From: Spyradosoma sp004558035
GTDB lineage: Bacteria > Verrucomicrobiota > Verrucomicrobiia > Opitutales > UBA953
Direction of reading: 5' to 3'
Assembly: GCF_050314555.1 (NCBI RefSeq)
Contig: NZ_JBNPNH010000001.1
Coordinates: 62,001-126,000, forward strand
DNA length: 64,000 nucleotides
The notes under the pieces are model-generated. The model had not been told where the DNA came from, did not search any database, and saw only the letters and a program-made list of their open reading frames with translations. This document shows positions 14,687 to 22,035 of the stretch, in pieces (within the stretch, counting starts at the first letter, position 1; every line of letters begins with the position of its first letter). A program made the translations under genes and the position numbers.

Positions 14687-16383
14687 TCGTTTCTGATGAC
14701 GACGGATTTCGCCGTCAGTTCCTTTTCTCCGAGCCACGTCTTGGAGACGACGCACCACTCGAAATCCTTTTCGGAAAACGCGAGCAGCGCGGGAAGACGC
14801 GAAACGTCCGCGCCCTCGAAATCGAGGTCGAGCTCATCGGCGTCGCCGACGCTCTTGCGCAGCCCCGAGAACGAGCGCCCTAGATGCGTCCACGAAAGCG
14901 AGCAGCCGCCCGGCGGGAGCAGTTTTTCGCCGGCGAGCAGGCTCGGCGAATTCCACGCCGCGGGAACGCCGTCCGCGTTCCCGCCGACCGCGAGCTCGAC
15001 CAGGCTCCGATTGCCGCAGAAGAGGCGCCCGCCCGAAACGGCGACCGCGAACGCGTCCGACGCGTCCTTGCCTTCAATCGGAAACACGCAGATCTCGGGA
15101 GCACCGTTCTTCGGGGAGACCGTCGTCGGCGAAATCCCGCATGCGGCGGGAATCTTTTTGAGCGCGTCGCGCGCGAGCGCCTCGTCGGCGACGTCCTGCA
15201 CGAAAAGCTGCTTCTGCTCCGTTCCCGTCCAGACCGTGCACGAGGAAGCCCCGAACCCGAGGCCGGAAAGCAGCGCGGGAACATCGATTCCCTGCGTCAT
15301 TTTGAAACTCTGCGCCTGCATGTCCACGAGCCCGAAAAGCGGCGTCGCGCGGCGCCCGATGTCCCAGAGGCTCAGCAGCGCGGCGCCGAACGAGAAGCCG
15401 GCGCACTCGACGGAGGAGACGCCTTCGGACGGGAGCGCGTAGGTCGGCTTCGCGATTCCTTCGCGGAGCGAGGACGTGATCAGCGCGACGAGCCCGCGGT
15501 TCGCGTTCCACGCGAGCGCGGATTCCGCGACGGGATTGCCGGCGGCGTCCGTCCCGTAAGTTCCCCAAAGCGAATCGATCGCCTCGGGCGCGAACGCCCT
15601 GACGATCGGCGTCGCCATGACGGCGAACATCGCCGCCTCCGGTTTTTCCGCGAGCTCGGCGGAAGTTTTCTTGTCCTTCGCTTCGGCGAAGGCGTAGATC
15701 GCGTCGGCGAGCGACTTGCCGTCCGCGTAATACCAGAAATTCGCGCCGCCGATGCGCGCGCGCGCCCTGCGGAAAGCCTCGGTGGCGGAAAGCCCGGCGG
15801 CGTTCCCGCGCTTCGCCGCCGCGACGAGCTTTTCGAGCGCGGAAACGGAAGTCGCGGCGAAGAATTTTCCGTCGATCACGGCGACGCCGCTCCGGTCGTC
15901 CGCGTCTTCGCCGAAAGCGAGTTTTTTCGCGGGAACGCCGAGGATTTCGCAGTCCTCGATCACGGGAGCCTTGCCCATCGCCGCCGCCTGCCGACGGTGG
16001 ATTTCCGCGGCGGTTTCGAGCGTGAAATTCTTCCCGCAGTCGGCGATTTCGACGAGCGCGGGAGCGCCCTTCCCGTCCGCGATCACGGCGAGAAGAATTT
16101 CGCCGCGCACCGACTCGAACTCGGCGGCGAGCGCGTCGAAGAATCCGCGCGCCTCGGCGTCCTCGCGGAACGCGTCGACGACGGGGCGTAAGATCTTGCG
16201 CTCGAAATCGGCGGCGAAGGCGTTTTCCGCGACGTGCTTTCGCATCGCGTCGGCGTCTTCGATTTTGACGAGCGCGAAGGTCTCTCCGGCCGGCAGGTAT
16301 TTTTCGAAATCGGCGGCGGCGAAAGGCGCGAGCGCGAACGCCGCGACGGATGCGAATACGCAGGGAAGTCTATGCATGTTCAT
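14683..16383 (-). CDS. Large exported protein of unknown function
   Basis: A 566-residue protein with a signal peptide (MNMHRLPCVFASVAAFALAP, cleavage near AAADFEKYLP). The mature part alternates alpha/beta segments, e.g. ETFALVKIEDADAM, GEILLAVIADGKGAPALVEI, SGVAVIDGKFFAATSV and ALVALITSS-like strands, a pattern reminiscent of large periplasmic DUF3352-like proteins seen in PVC bacteria; this resemblance is weak. No enzyme motif is seen. I start at ATG 16383, directly before the basic n-region. The gene is translationally coupled to murI. Confidence 0.65.
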   Translation of the reverse strand: MNMHRLPCVFASVAAFALAPFAAADFEKYLPAGETFALVKIEDADAMRKHVAENAFAADFERKILRPVVDAFREDAEARGFFDALAAEFESVRGEILLAVIADGKGAPALVEIADCGKNFTLETAAEIHRRQAAAMGKAPVIEDCEILGVPAKKLAFGEDADDRSGVAVIDGKFFAATSVSALEKLVAAAKRGNAAGLSATEAFRRARARIGGANFWYYADGKSLADAIYAFAEAKDKKTSAELAEKPEAAMFAVMATPIVRAFAPEAIDSLWGTYGTDAAGNPVAESALAWNANRGLVALITSSLREGIAKPTYALPSEGVSSVECAGFSFGAALLSLWDIGRRATPLFGLVDMQAQSFKMTQGIDVPALLSGLGFGASSCTVWTGTEQKQLFVQDVADEALARDALKKIPAACGISPTTVSPKNGAPEICVFPIEGKDASDAFAVAVSGGRLFCGNRSLVELAVGGNADGVPAAWNSPSLLAGEKLLPPGGCSLSWTHLGRSFSGLRKSVGDADELDLDFEGADVSRLPALLAFSEKDFEWCVVSKTWLGEKELTAKSVVIRNE

Positions 16384-16781
16384 AGCACGCCGATTATGAT
16401 TCAGCGAAAATCCGTAAGACAACATAAATCTCCCGCCGCGCCAGCGCGCGGACGCTCCTTCGCCCCGAAGCGCGCCTCTCGCGGGAACGCGAAAACGAAC
16501 AGGGATTGCGGGGATTTTGAGAGATTGGATTCAGACCCTCGAAGCGCTCCGCCGGAGAACGGGAAATCGACGCCCTTCGGAGCGTTCATCTGCGGGAATC
16601 CGCGAAATCAGCGGGAGATTCTCCGCGTCCGCGCGTTCCCGCGACGAATACGCCGAAAGTCGAGAAAGTTCACAAATTCATATAAATTCGTAAAGTTCAG
16701 TTGCCGAATTTGCATAAATTCATGAAGTTTCGCTGAACGGGCTCGGGCGCAGCGGCGACCAGCTGAAACCGGCTTCGTCCT
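16384..16781. other. Gene-free spacer with short-word repeats
   Basis: No credible gene. At 16591-16613 it holds ATCTGCGGGAATCCGCGAAAT followed by CAGCGGG, a degenerate reiteration of words like CTGCGNNATCNGCG. At 16668-16733 AAATTCATATAAATTCGTAAA and CATAAATTCATGAAG reiterate AAATTCATAAA/AAATTCGTAAA words flanking GTTCAGTTGCC. The latter part is strikingly AT-rich. The upstream part (16384-16590) shows nothing I can name. The start of the exported-protein gene lies on its left and the end of licD on its right, so promoters for 14683-16383 must lie here. Confidence 0.5.
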
Positions 16782-17582
16782 CTATTTTCGCCAGGCGGTG
16801 AAGGAGTGATTCGACACGCGTTTTTCCGGAGGAGGCAGCTGCATGAAGTTCCCGTAAAGATTCCGCAAATACGTTTCCCAGCCGACGAGAGCCTTGAATT
16901 TCTCGCCCGCGAAATCGACGTCCAGGAGCTTCGAAAAAGCCTCCGCCGGCATGCATTCCCGCGCGCCGTAACCCCATGTCATGCATGCCACGAACGGATT
17001 CCCTTCGAAGCCGTGCCGCATGACCAGACGCCTGAATACTCTGATGAAGAAACGATTCGTGAAAAGCGCGAGCGGCAAGCGGATTCCCCACAGAATCAGC
17101 GTCTTCCAGAACGCGCGTTCTCGCCGAAACAGCGGCAGGTGCTTATACGAAATCCATCGCAGACAGAGCGAGCGTTCCCGCAGCGCACGGCGAATGCTCG
17201 CGGAATCGTCCGGGAACCCGTCCACGGGGAAAACGTCCACATAGACTCCGGCTTCGATTTCCGGATAAATGCTTTCCCGCAGCAGCGTCCCGTCGTCGTA
17301 GACTTTCGCGAACGGATACAGGTACGCCGCGTCGGTCTCGTGCGTGTGCAGGGAAACGCCTTCCGCGCAGAATTCTCGGCAGAAACGTTCGTAGTCCGGG
17401 CGCGGCATGAAGATGTCCACGTCGTCGTCCCAGGGAATGAATCCTTTATGCCGAACCGCTCCGAGCAGCGTCCCGCCGCACAGCGAATAACGCAGTCCGC
17501 GCGCTTCGCAGAAGGCGTGAATCTTTTTCAAAATGCCGAGCTCGATTTCCTGGAGCTCTTTCGTGTCCGTGATTTCTCTCAT
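16782..17582 (-). CDS. LicD family phosphotransferase
   Basis: A 266-residue LicD-type nucleotidyl/phosphotransferase domain protein: the family hallmark YSLCGGTLLGAVRHKGFIPW followed by DDDVDIFMPR (metal-binding Asp residues) lies at residues 32-60, with a later VYVDVFPVDGFPDD. LicD proteins transfer a phospho-group such as phosphocholine or ribitol-phosphate from a CDP donor onto surface glycans. The gene overlaps the flippase stop by ATGA (17579-17582). With the TarI/IspD-like cytidylyltransferase three genes upstream, the likely donor is a CDP-activated alcohol made by this cassette. Somewhat lower GC than average. Confidence 0.88.
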   Translation of the reverse strand: MREITDTKELQEIELGILKKIHAFCEARGLRYSLCGGTLLGAVRHKGFIPWDDDVDIFMPRPDYERFCREFCAEGVSLHTHETDAAYLYPFAKVYDDGTLLRESIYPEIEAGVYVDVFPVDGFPDDSASIRRALRERSLCLRWISYKHLPLFRRERAFWKTLILWGIRLPLALFTNRFFIRVFRRLVMRHGFEGNPFVACMTWGYGARECMPAEAFSKLLDVDFAGEKFKALVGWETYLRNLYGNFMQLPPPEKRVSNHSFTAWRK

Positions 17583-19108
17583 GTTCTTTTGATTTTCTTC
17601 AAAAATTTCCCCGCGTATTCGGCGACGAGCCGGCGTTCGGAAACGCCGAAACCGAAGAACCACGCGCTCAGGCAGACCGCCGAAACCGCCAAGCCGGACG
17701 ACGCGGCCGCGCTCGCCCAGGCGTTCCCGAGCCCCCGCGCCAAAAACCACGGCGCCGGGAACGAAATCAGCGTGACGAGCGCCGCGGGAACGCAGACCGT
17801 CTTCAGAAATTTTCTCACGGGCAAGGCGACCGCCCTGCGCAGAATCACGAGCCGCGACGCCATCATCGTCAGATTCGTCGCGATGCGGATCGCGAGCACG
17901 CTTTCCGGCGGCATTCCCGCGCGCAGCGCGAAATACGCGAGCGGCAGGTTCAGCAGATTCAGAGAACTTACGCAGAGCGCATAACGGCGAATGTCTCCCG
18001 TCGCGCCGATGGACATCCACAACGGGCCGTTCAGCGCGTCGATCAACGCGAAAATGATCGTCAGCCGCACGAACGCGACCGTGTGCGCGGGAACGTCCAC
18101 GAGCCAAAGGCTCAACGCGAACTCCGCGTTCATCCAGACCGGAAGCGCCAGCACGAGCATCATGTAATAAGAAATCTTCGAGGCCCCGAAAATCAGCGCC
18201 AGGAAATATTCCCTGTCGTTTTCCGCATACGATTTCGTGATCTGCGGGCTGAACGCGGTCTGAAAATTCGAGACGAACTGATAGACCGCCGAATTCACCT
18301 GCGTCGCGACGCCCATCGCGGCGTTCACGGCGACGCCGCAGAAAATGTTCACGACCATGTTCACGCCCTGCGTCGAAGCCAGCGTCGCCACGCCGCTGAT
18401 GAGATTCCACGCGGAAAAAGAAAGCAGCTCGCCGAAGAGCCCGCGGTCGCGCGGGAACGCGAAACGCGTCGTTTCCCCGAACGCCCGAAAACAGTAGGCG
18501 ACGTTCGTTCCCGCCGCCGAAAAAATGACGCCGAAAATCAGCGCCGAATAAAACACCAGCTTGTCCGCGCCGCCGACGTCGAGCAGAAAGAGAATTCCGA
18601 ACTTGGCGAGACATTCCCCGATGCTCAGCCACGCCAAAAAAGACATGCGTTCATAGGCGACGACCGCCGCGTTGAACGGCGCGCGGACGATTCCGACGAG
18701 CGTTCCCGCGACCGAAAACTGATACGCCCAGTTCGCCGCCGCCATGCGCTCGGCGGGAATGTTCAGCTGCGCGTTCAGAAACCAAAGCCCGACCGTTTCC
18801 GCGAGCACCAGCACCGTTCCCGCTATCGCCGCGTGAATGATCAGGCTCGTCGAAAAGACTTTGCGGACGCGTTCGAAATCCTTTTTCCCGAGCTCGAAAT
18901 TCAGAAAACGCTGCGTCGCGCCCGTCAGCGCGCTGTTCAGGAACGCGAACAGAACGACGACCCCGCCGACGACCGAGTAAATCCCGAAATCGTCGATGCC
19001 GAGCTTGTCCAGCACGATGCGCGACGCCCAAAAGCCGATGAGCATCGAAACGCCCATGCGCAGATAAAGCGCGAGCGTGTTTTTCGCTATGACGGAAGTC
19101 CTGCTCAC
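17579..19108 (-). CDS. Polysaccharide flippase (Wzx/MOP superfamily)
   Basis: A 509-residue polytopic membrane protein with about 12-14 hydrophobic helices. It starts IAKNTLALYLRMGVSMLIGF and continues LDKLGIDDFGIYSVVGGVVV, the typical N-terminal segment of oligosaccharide flippases, with LLSFSAWNLISGVATLASTQ at the start of the second bundle. It should move a lipid-linked glycan across the inner membrane. It is coupled to licD downstream by a 4-base overlap and lies 34 bases after the epimerase gene. The C-terminus ends in a basic tail (KFLKKIKRT). Confidence 0.88.
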   Translation of the reverse strand: MSRTSVIAKNTLALYLRMGVSMLIGFWASRIVLDKLGIDDFGIYSVVGGVVVLFAFLNSALTGATQRFLNFELGKKDFERVRKVFSTSLIIHAAIAGTVLVLAETVGLWFLNAQLNIPAERMAAANWAYQFSVAGTLVGIVRAPFNAAVVAYERMSFLAWLSIGECLAKFGILFLLDVGGADKLVFYSALIFGVIFSAAGTNVAYCFRAFGETTRFAFPRDRGLFGELLSFSAWNLISGVATLASTQGVNMVVNIFCGVAVNAAMGVATQVNSAVYQFVSNFQTAFSPQITKSYAENDREYFLALIFGASKISYYMMLVLALPVWMNAEFALSLWLVDVPAHTVAFVRLTIIFALIDALNGPLWMSIGATGDIRRYALCVSSLNLLNLPLAYFALRAGMPPESVLAIRIATNLTMMASRLVILRRAVALPVRKFLKTVCVPAALVTLISFPAPWFLARGLGNAWASAAASSGLAVSAVCLSAWFFGFGVSERRLVAEYAGKFLKKIKRT

Positions 19109-19142
19109 GGCGCTTTCGAGTCCGCTTCGACGTCCTCTCCCC

Positions 19143-20186
19143 TCACCCGCGGAGAATCGCGAGCGTTTCCGCGATCGCTTCGCGCAACGTCCATTGTTCC
19201 CGCCAGCCGAGCGCGCGGAGTTTCTCCGTTCCGAAAATCGAATTCTGCACGACGGAATAGCCCGCCTTTTCGACGCCCTCGGGCAGCTCGAACACGACGC
19301 GCGTTCCCGCGAAGCCCGCGCACGTCTCCGCGAAATCCCGGAGCCGCATCGGCTCGCTCGCGACGTTGTAGGCTTCGCCGGATTCGCCCTTGCACAGCGC
19401 CGCGAAAATCCCCGCGACGCAGTCCGGCGTGTACGTGTAGGAAAACAGCTGCGTTCCCGCGCTTTTCAGCACGATGTTCTCTCCGGCGAGCGCGTTGCGC
19501 AGGAACTGCGACGACGCCTTGCTGTCGCTCGCCAAAAGCGTCGGGCCGAAAATGCGCGACGGGCGCACGGTGACGAAGTCAAGCCCCGCCTTGGCGCGCG
19601 CGATTTGGAAAAAACATTCGCAAAGCCGCTTCGCTTCCGTGTAGCAGGCGCGCATCGTGTTGCAGTCGATGTAGCCGCAGTCCTTTTCGGAAAAGGCGTT
19701 CTTGCCCTCGCGGTTTTCGCCGTAAATTTCGCACGAAGAAAGAAATACGCTGCGGGAACGCGGCGAACGGCGCGCGGCGGCGAGCAGATTCTTCACGCCT
19801 TCGATGTTGATTTCGATCGTGCCGAGCGGATCGCTCCCGTAGGCGACGGGGTGCGTGTTCGACGCGCCGCAGATCCAATAGTCGGCGGAGATTTCTTCGG
19901 GAACGCGTTCCCGCGCGTCCTGTTCGACGAAGACGATCTCGCCCGAGTCCGCGCCGAAATCTGCGAAGCGTTCCCGCGCGGCGGCCGCGTCGCGCGTGAG
20001 CGCGAAAATCTTCGCGCCGAGCCCTTCCCGCGCGTTCAGAAAACGAAGCACGTCGACGAAAGTCTTGCCGATGAGCCCCGTCGCGCCCGTGACGAAAAAC
20101 GTTTTTCCTCGGAACGCGGAAAAATCGAGAAATTCCGAACGCGCGACGCGCTCGACCGATTTCAGATAGAGCGGATGCGCGTTCAT
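19143..20186 (-). CDS. NAD-dependent epimerase/dehydratase family protein
   Basis: A 347-residue extended SDR enzyme. The Rossmann motif GATGLIGKTF lies near residue 35, SSCEIYGEN and CYTEAKRLCECFF supply the Tyr-x3-Lys pair and RPSRIFGPT is typical of nucleotide-sugar epimerases. I start at ATG 20186, which overlaps the stop of the cytidylyltransferase as ATGA, in line with the other couplings in this cassette; an ATG 12 bases further upstream is also possible. Likely it modifies the sugar or polyol that the neighbouring genes activate and transfer; substrate unknown. Confidence 0.88.
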   Translation of the reverse strand: MNAHPLYLKSVERVARSEFLDFSAFRGKTFFVTGATGLIGKTFVDVLRFLNAREGLGAKIFALTRDAAAARERFADFGADSGEIVFVEQDARERVPEEISADYWICGASNTHPVAYGSDPLGTIEINIEGVKNLLAAARRSPRSRSVFLSSCEIYGENREGKNAFSEKDCGYIDCNTMRACYTEAKRLCECFFQIARAKAGLDFVTVRPSRIFGPTLLASDSKASSQFLRNALAGENIVLKSAGTQLFSYTYTPDCVAGIFAALCKGESGEAYNVASEPMRLRDFAETCAGFAGTRVVFELPEGVEKAGYSVVQNSIFGTEKLRALGWREQWTLREAIAETLAILRG

Positions 20187-20902
20187 TTCTTCAGCCATTT
20201 TTCGGGTTCGGCGGAAAGCAGAGCCTTGAAAAGCGCAATGTCGTCGAGCGTGGTCAGCTTGATGTTTTTCTCCGATCCGGCTGCGAAATAAAGCGTTTCG
20301 CCGAGATCCGTCATCATCGTGTTCGTGTAGGAAGAACCGTAAATTCCGATTTTTTCAGCAAAAGCTTTCTGATAGGCCCAATGAAGTTTTTCAAAGCGAT
20401 AAGCCTGCGGAGTCTGAACGCGGCGCAAGGTTTCGCGCGGGATATATTTGCGCGTCGACTCTTCGTTTTCCTTGATGAAGATCTGCTCGTTGTAAGGAAG
20501 TGAGGTCACGGCGTTCCCATGGATTTGAGCCTTGACGATGACGTCGGAAAGAACGCTTTCGTCGACGAACGGACGAATGCCGTCGTGAATGATCACGATG
20601 TCGTCGGCGGCGCAATGCTCTTTCAGTCCGAACACGCCGTTGCGGATGGATTCCTGCCCAGTGCTCCCGCCGGGGAAAATGTGTTTCAGTTTCGTGATGT
20701 TGAACTGATTGGCGTAGGCGCGGAGCACGGTTTCCCAGCCCGCGAGACAGACGACCGCGATGGCGTGAACGTCCGGATGCCGCTCGAACGCTTCGAGCGT
20801 GTGAATGATGATCGGTTTTCCCGCGACGTGCATGAATTGCTTGGGAATGTCCTGCCCCATGCGGTTGCCGGTTCCCCCGGCGATGACGAGTGCGATGTTC
20901 AT
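20183..20902 (-). CDS. IspD/TarI family cytidylyltransferase, probably for a surface-polymer polyol
   Basis: A 239-residue protein of the IspD/TarI family, which joins CTP to a polyol phosphate. MNIALVIAGGTGNRMGQDIP carries the CTP-binding loop; KQFMHVAGKPIIIHTLEAFE, HDGIRPFV and TPQAYRFEKL follow in order. Context (epimerase, flippase, LicD) favours a TarI/Bcs1-like role making a CDP-polyol for a surface polymer over isoprenoid synthesis. Base use is clearly different: lower GC, and no copy of the iterated octamer in 720 bases, suggesting horizontal acquisition of this gene. Being first in the cassette it is preceded by 340 bases of repeat-filled spacer. Confidence 0.82.
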   Translation of the reverse strand: MNIALVIAGGTGNRMGQDIPKQFMHVAGKPIIIHTLEAFERHPDVHAIAVVCLAGWETVLRAYANQFNITKLKHIFPGGSTGQESIRNGVFGLKEHCAADDIVIIHDGIRPFVDESVLSDVIVKAQIHGNAVTSLPYNEQIFIKENEESTRKYIPRETLRRVQTPQAYRFEKLHWAYQKAFAEKIGIYGSSYTNTMMTDLGETLYFAAGSEKNIKLTTLDDIALFKALLSAEPEKWLKK

Positions 20903-20956
20903 GATTTTTCAGAGATTAATTTTTTCGAAAAAGATTTTTTTGCGGGCGCTTGGGGG

Positions 20957-21182
20957 CGAAGACATTCCTGTCTTCGTTCCCGCGGCGGGCGGTTTCCGAA
21001 GGACGAAATTCCGCCGCGCGGCGTCCGCGCGTTCCCGCGACGAAGACGTGGACGTCTTCGCCCCCATGGCGCGCGTTTCGCGGGAACGCTTTTGGGGAAG
21101 CGACATTCCTGTCGCTTGCCGAGATCCCTCCAAAGGAAATTTCCTTGAAGAAGGTTTCCGAAAAGCGACAGGAATGTCGCTT
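20957..21182. repeat. Two pairs of REP-like palindromes
   Basis: Four 20-base hairpins with 8-bp arms and 4-base loops: CGAAGACA-TTCC-TGTCTTCG at 20957-20976, CGAAGACG-TGGA-CGTCTTCG at 21041-21060, AAGCGACA-TTCC-TGTCGCTT at 21098-21117 and AAGCGACA-GGAA-TGTCGCTT at 21163-21182. The third and fourth are exact reverse complements of each other, and the first pair is likewise opposed and flanked by GGGGGC/GCCCCC. The whole spacer 20903-21242 contains no credible gene; its last part (21196-21233) reiterates ATTCGTGG/ATTCGTGT words. Confidence 0.75.
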
Positions 21183-21242
21183 CCCCGGAAGGGAAATGAA
21201 TTCGTGGAAATTCGTGTCCATTCGCGGTTCCTTTTTTCCGCG

Positions 21243-21734
21243 TCAGCCGAGGATTTTTTCGACGGCGGGAACGAGAGAGGCGAGCGCGTCCTTCGCCGCG
21301 CGCAGCTTCGCGATCTTCGTCTTCGCGGCGTTCCCGCGCGCGAGCTTCGACGCGTGCTCCAGGCGAAGCGAAGTCTTTTCCACCGCGGGCAGGAGAATCT
21401 CGTGGAGCGCTCCCGCGGCGAATTTCTTCAAGTCCGTCTCCGCCTCGAAGAAGTCCTTGCGCTCGCCGAGCCGGATCACGACGCGGATCGCGCCGAAGCG
21501 CCGCAGCAGCTGAGTCGCCTCCACGCACGCGCCGCGCGAGAGCAGGAGCTTTTCCTGCAGGTCGGTGATCGCGAGCGGCTCGTCCGCGCAGTAGAGCGCA
21601 CCGTAAACCATGCCGACGCTCTTGCGCAACCCGAGCATCGCGGCCCCGCGGCAGAACACCTCGACCACGGCGAGCTCCCACGCTTCCAGCGCGGGCAGAG
21701 GAGCTTCGGATTTCCTGTCATTCTTCTTTGACAT
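21243..21734 (-). CDS. GbsR/MarR-type winged-helix transcriptional regulator
   Basis: A 163-residue DNA-binding protein. LAVVEVFCRGAAMLGLRKSV then GMVYGALYCADEPLAITDLQ, EKLLLSRGACVEATQLLRRF and GAIRVVIRLGERKDFFEAET match the N-terminal winged-helix of GbsR-like repressors (DLQEKLLLSRG... is the recognition helix region). The C-terminal helices would dimerise. In this family the ligand is often an osmolyte or sugar, but none can be inferred here. ATG 21734 is preferred; a GTG 12 bases upstream is possible. The target may be the MFS gene upstream or its own promoter. Confidence 0.72.
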   Translation of the reverse strand: MSKKNDRKSEAPLPALEAWELAVVEVFCRGAAMLGLRKSVGMVYGALYCADEPLAITDLQEKLLLSRGACVEATQLLRRFGAIRVVIRLGERKDFFEAETDLKKFAAGALHEILLPAVEKTSLRLEHASKLARGNAAKTKIAKLRAAKDALASLVPAVEKILG

Positions 21735-21749
21735 GGCAGGAAACACTGA

Positions 21750-22013
21750 CGGTTTAAAATACCGAGGGGAAAACGACTCCGAAGCCGCATAAACAAAAGG
21801 ATTTCCCCCTCGGTCAAATCGCGCGGAATTTCAACCAGAGGGAAAGCGACATTCCTGTCGCTTCGGCGAAATCAGCTTTCGGAAAATTCAAAAAAGCGGC
21901 AGGAATGCCGCTTCTCCCCTGCGTTCCCGCGATTTTTCGCCAAAGAAGAATTCCGTGCTTTTCCGTGTCTTCCGTGGTCGAAATTTCGGACTTGCCACCG
22001 GTATTTTAAACCG
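21750..22013. repeat. Nested repeat island bounded by CGGTTTAAAATACCG
   Basis: The 15-base string CGGTTTAAAATACCG (21750-21764) reappears inverted at 21999-22013, both adjoining GAGGGG(G)A. Inside lie an inverted ACCGAGGGGA (21761) / TTTCCCCCTCGGT (21803-21815), two opposed hairpins AAGCGACA-TTCC-TGTCGCTT (21844-21863) and AAGCGGCA-GGAA-TGCCGCTT (21894-21913), and the words TTCCGTGCTTTTCCGTGTCT TCCGTGG at 21952-21977. The 301-base spacer 21735-22035 has no other content. Perfect outer repeats suggest a unit that may have moved as one piece; this is inference. Confidence 0.65.
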
Positions 22014-22035
22014 AGGGGGAAGCGGGGAAATCACT

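Noticed and set aside
20957..21182. Palindromes as evidence of a REP-associated transposase nearby
   Set aside because: No Y1 (HUH) transposase gene or its motif is found on either strand in this window.
20903..21242. Overlapping plus- and minus-strand open frames in the repeat-filled spacer
   Set aside because: They are produced by palindromes and GC-rich words, have no start context or recognisable protein, and overlap each other on both strands.
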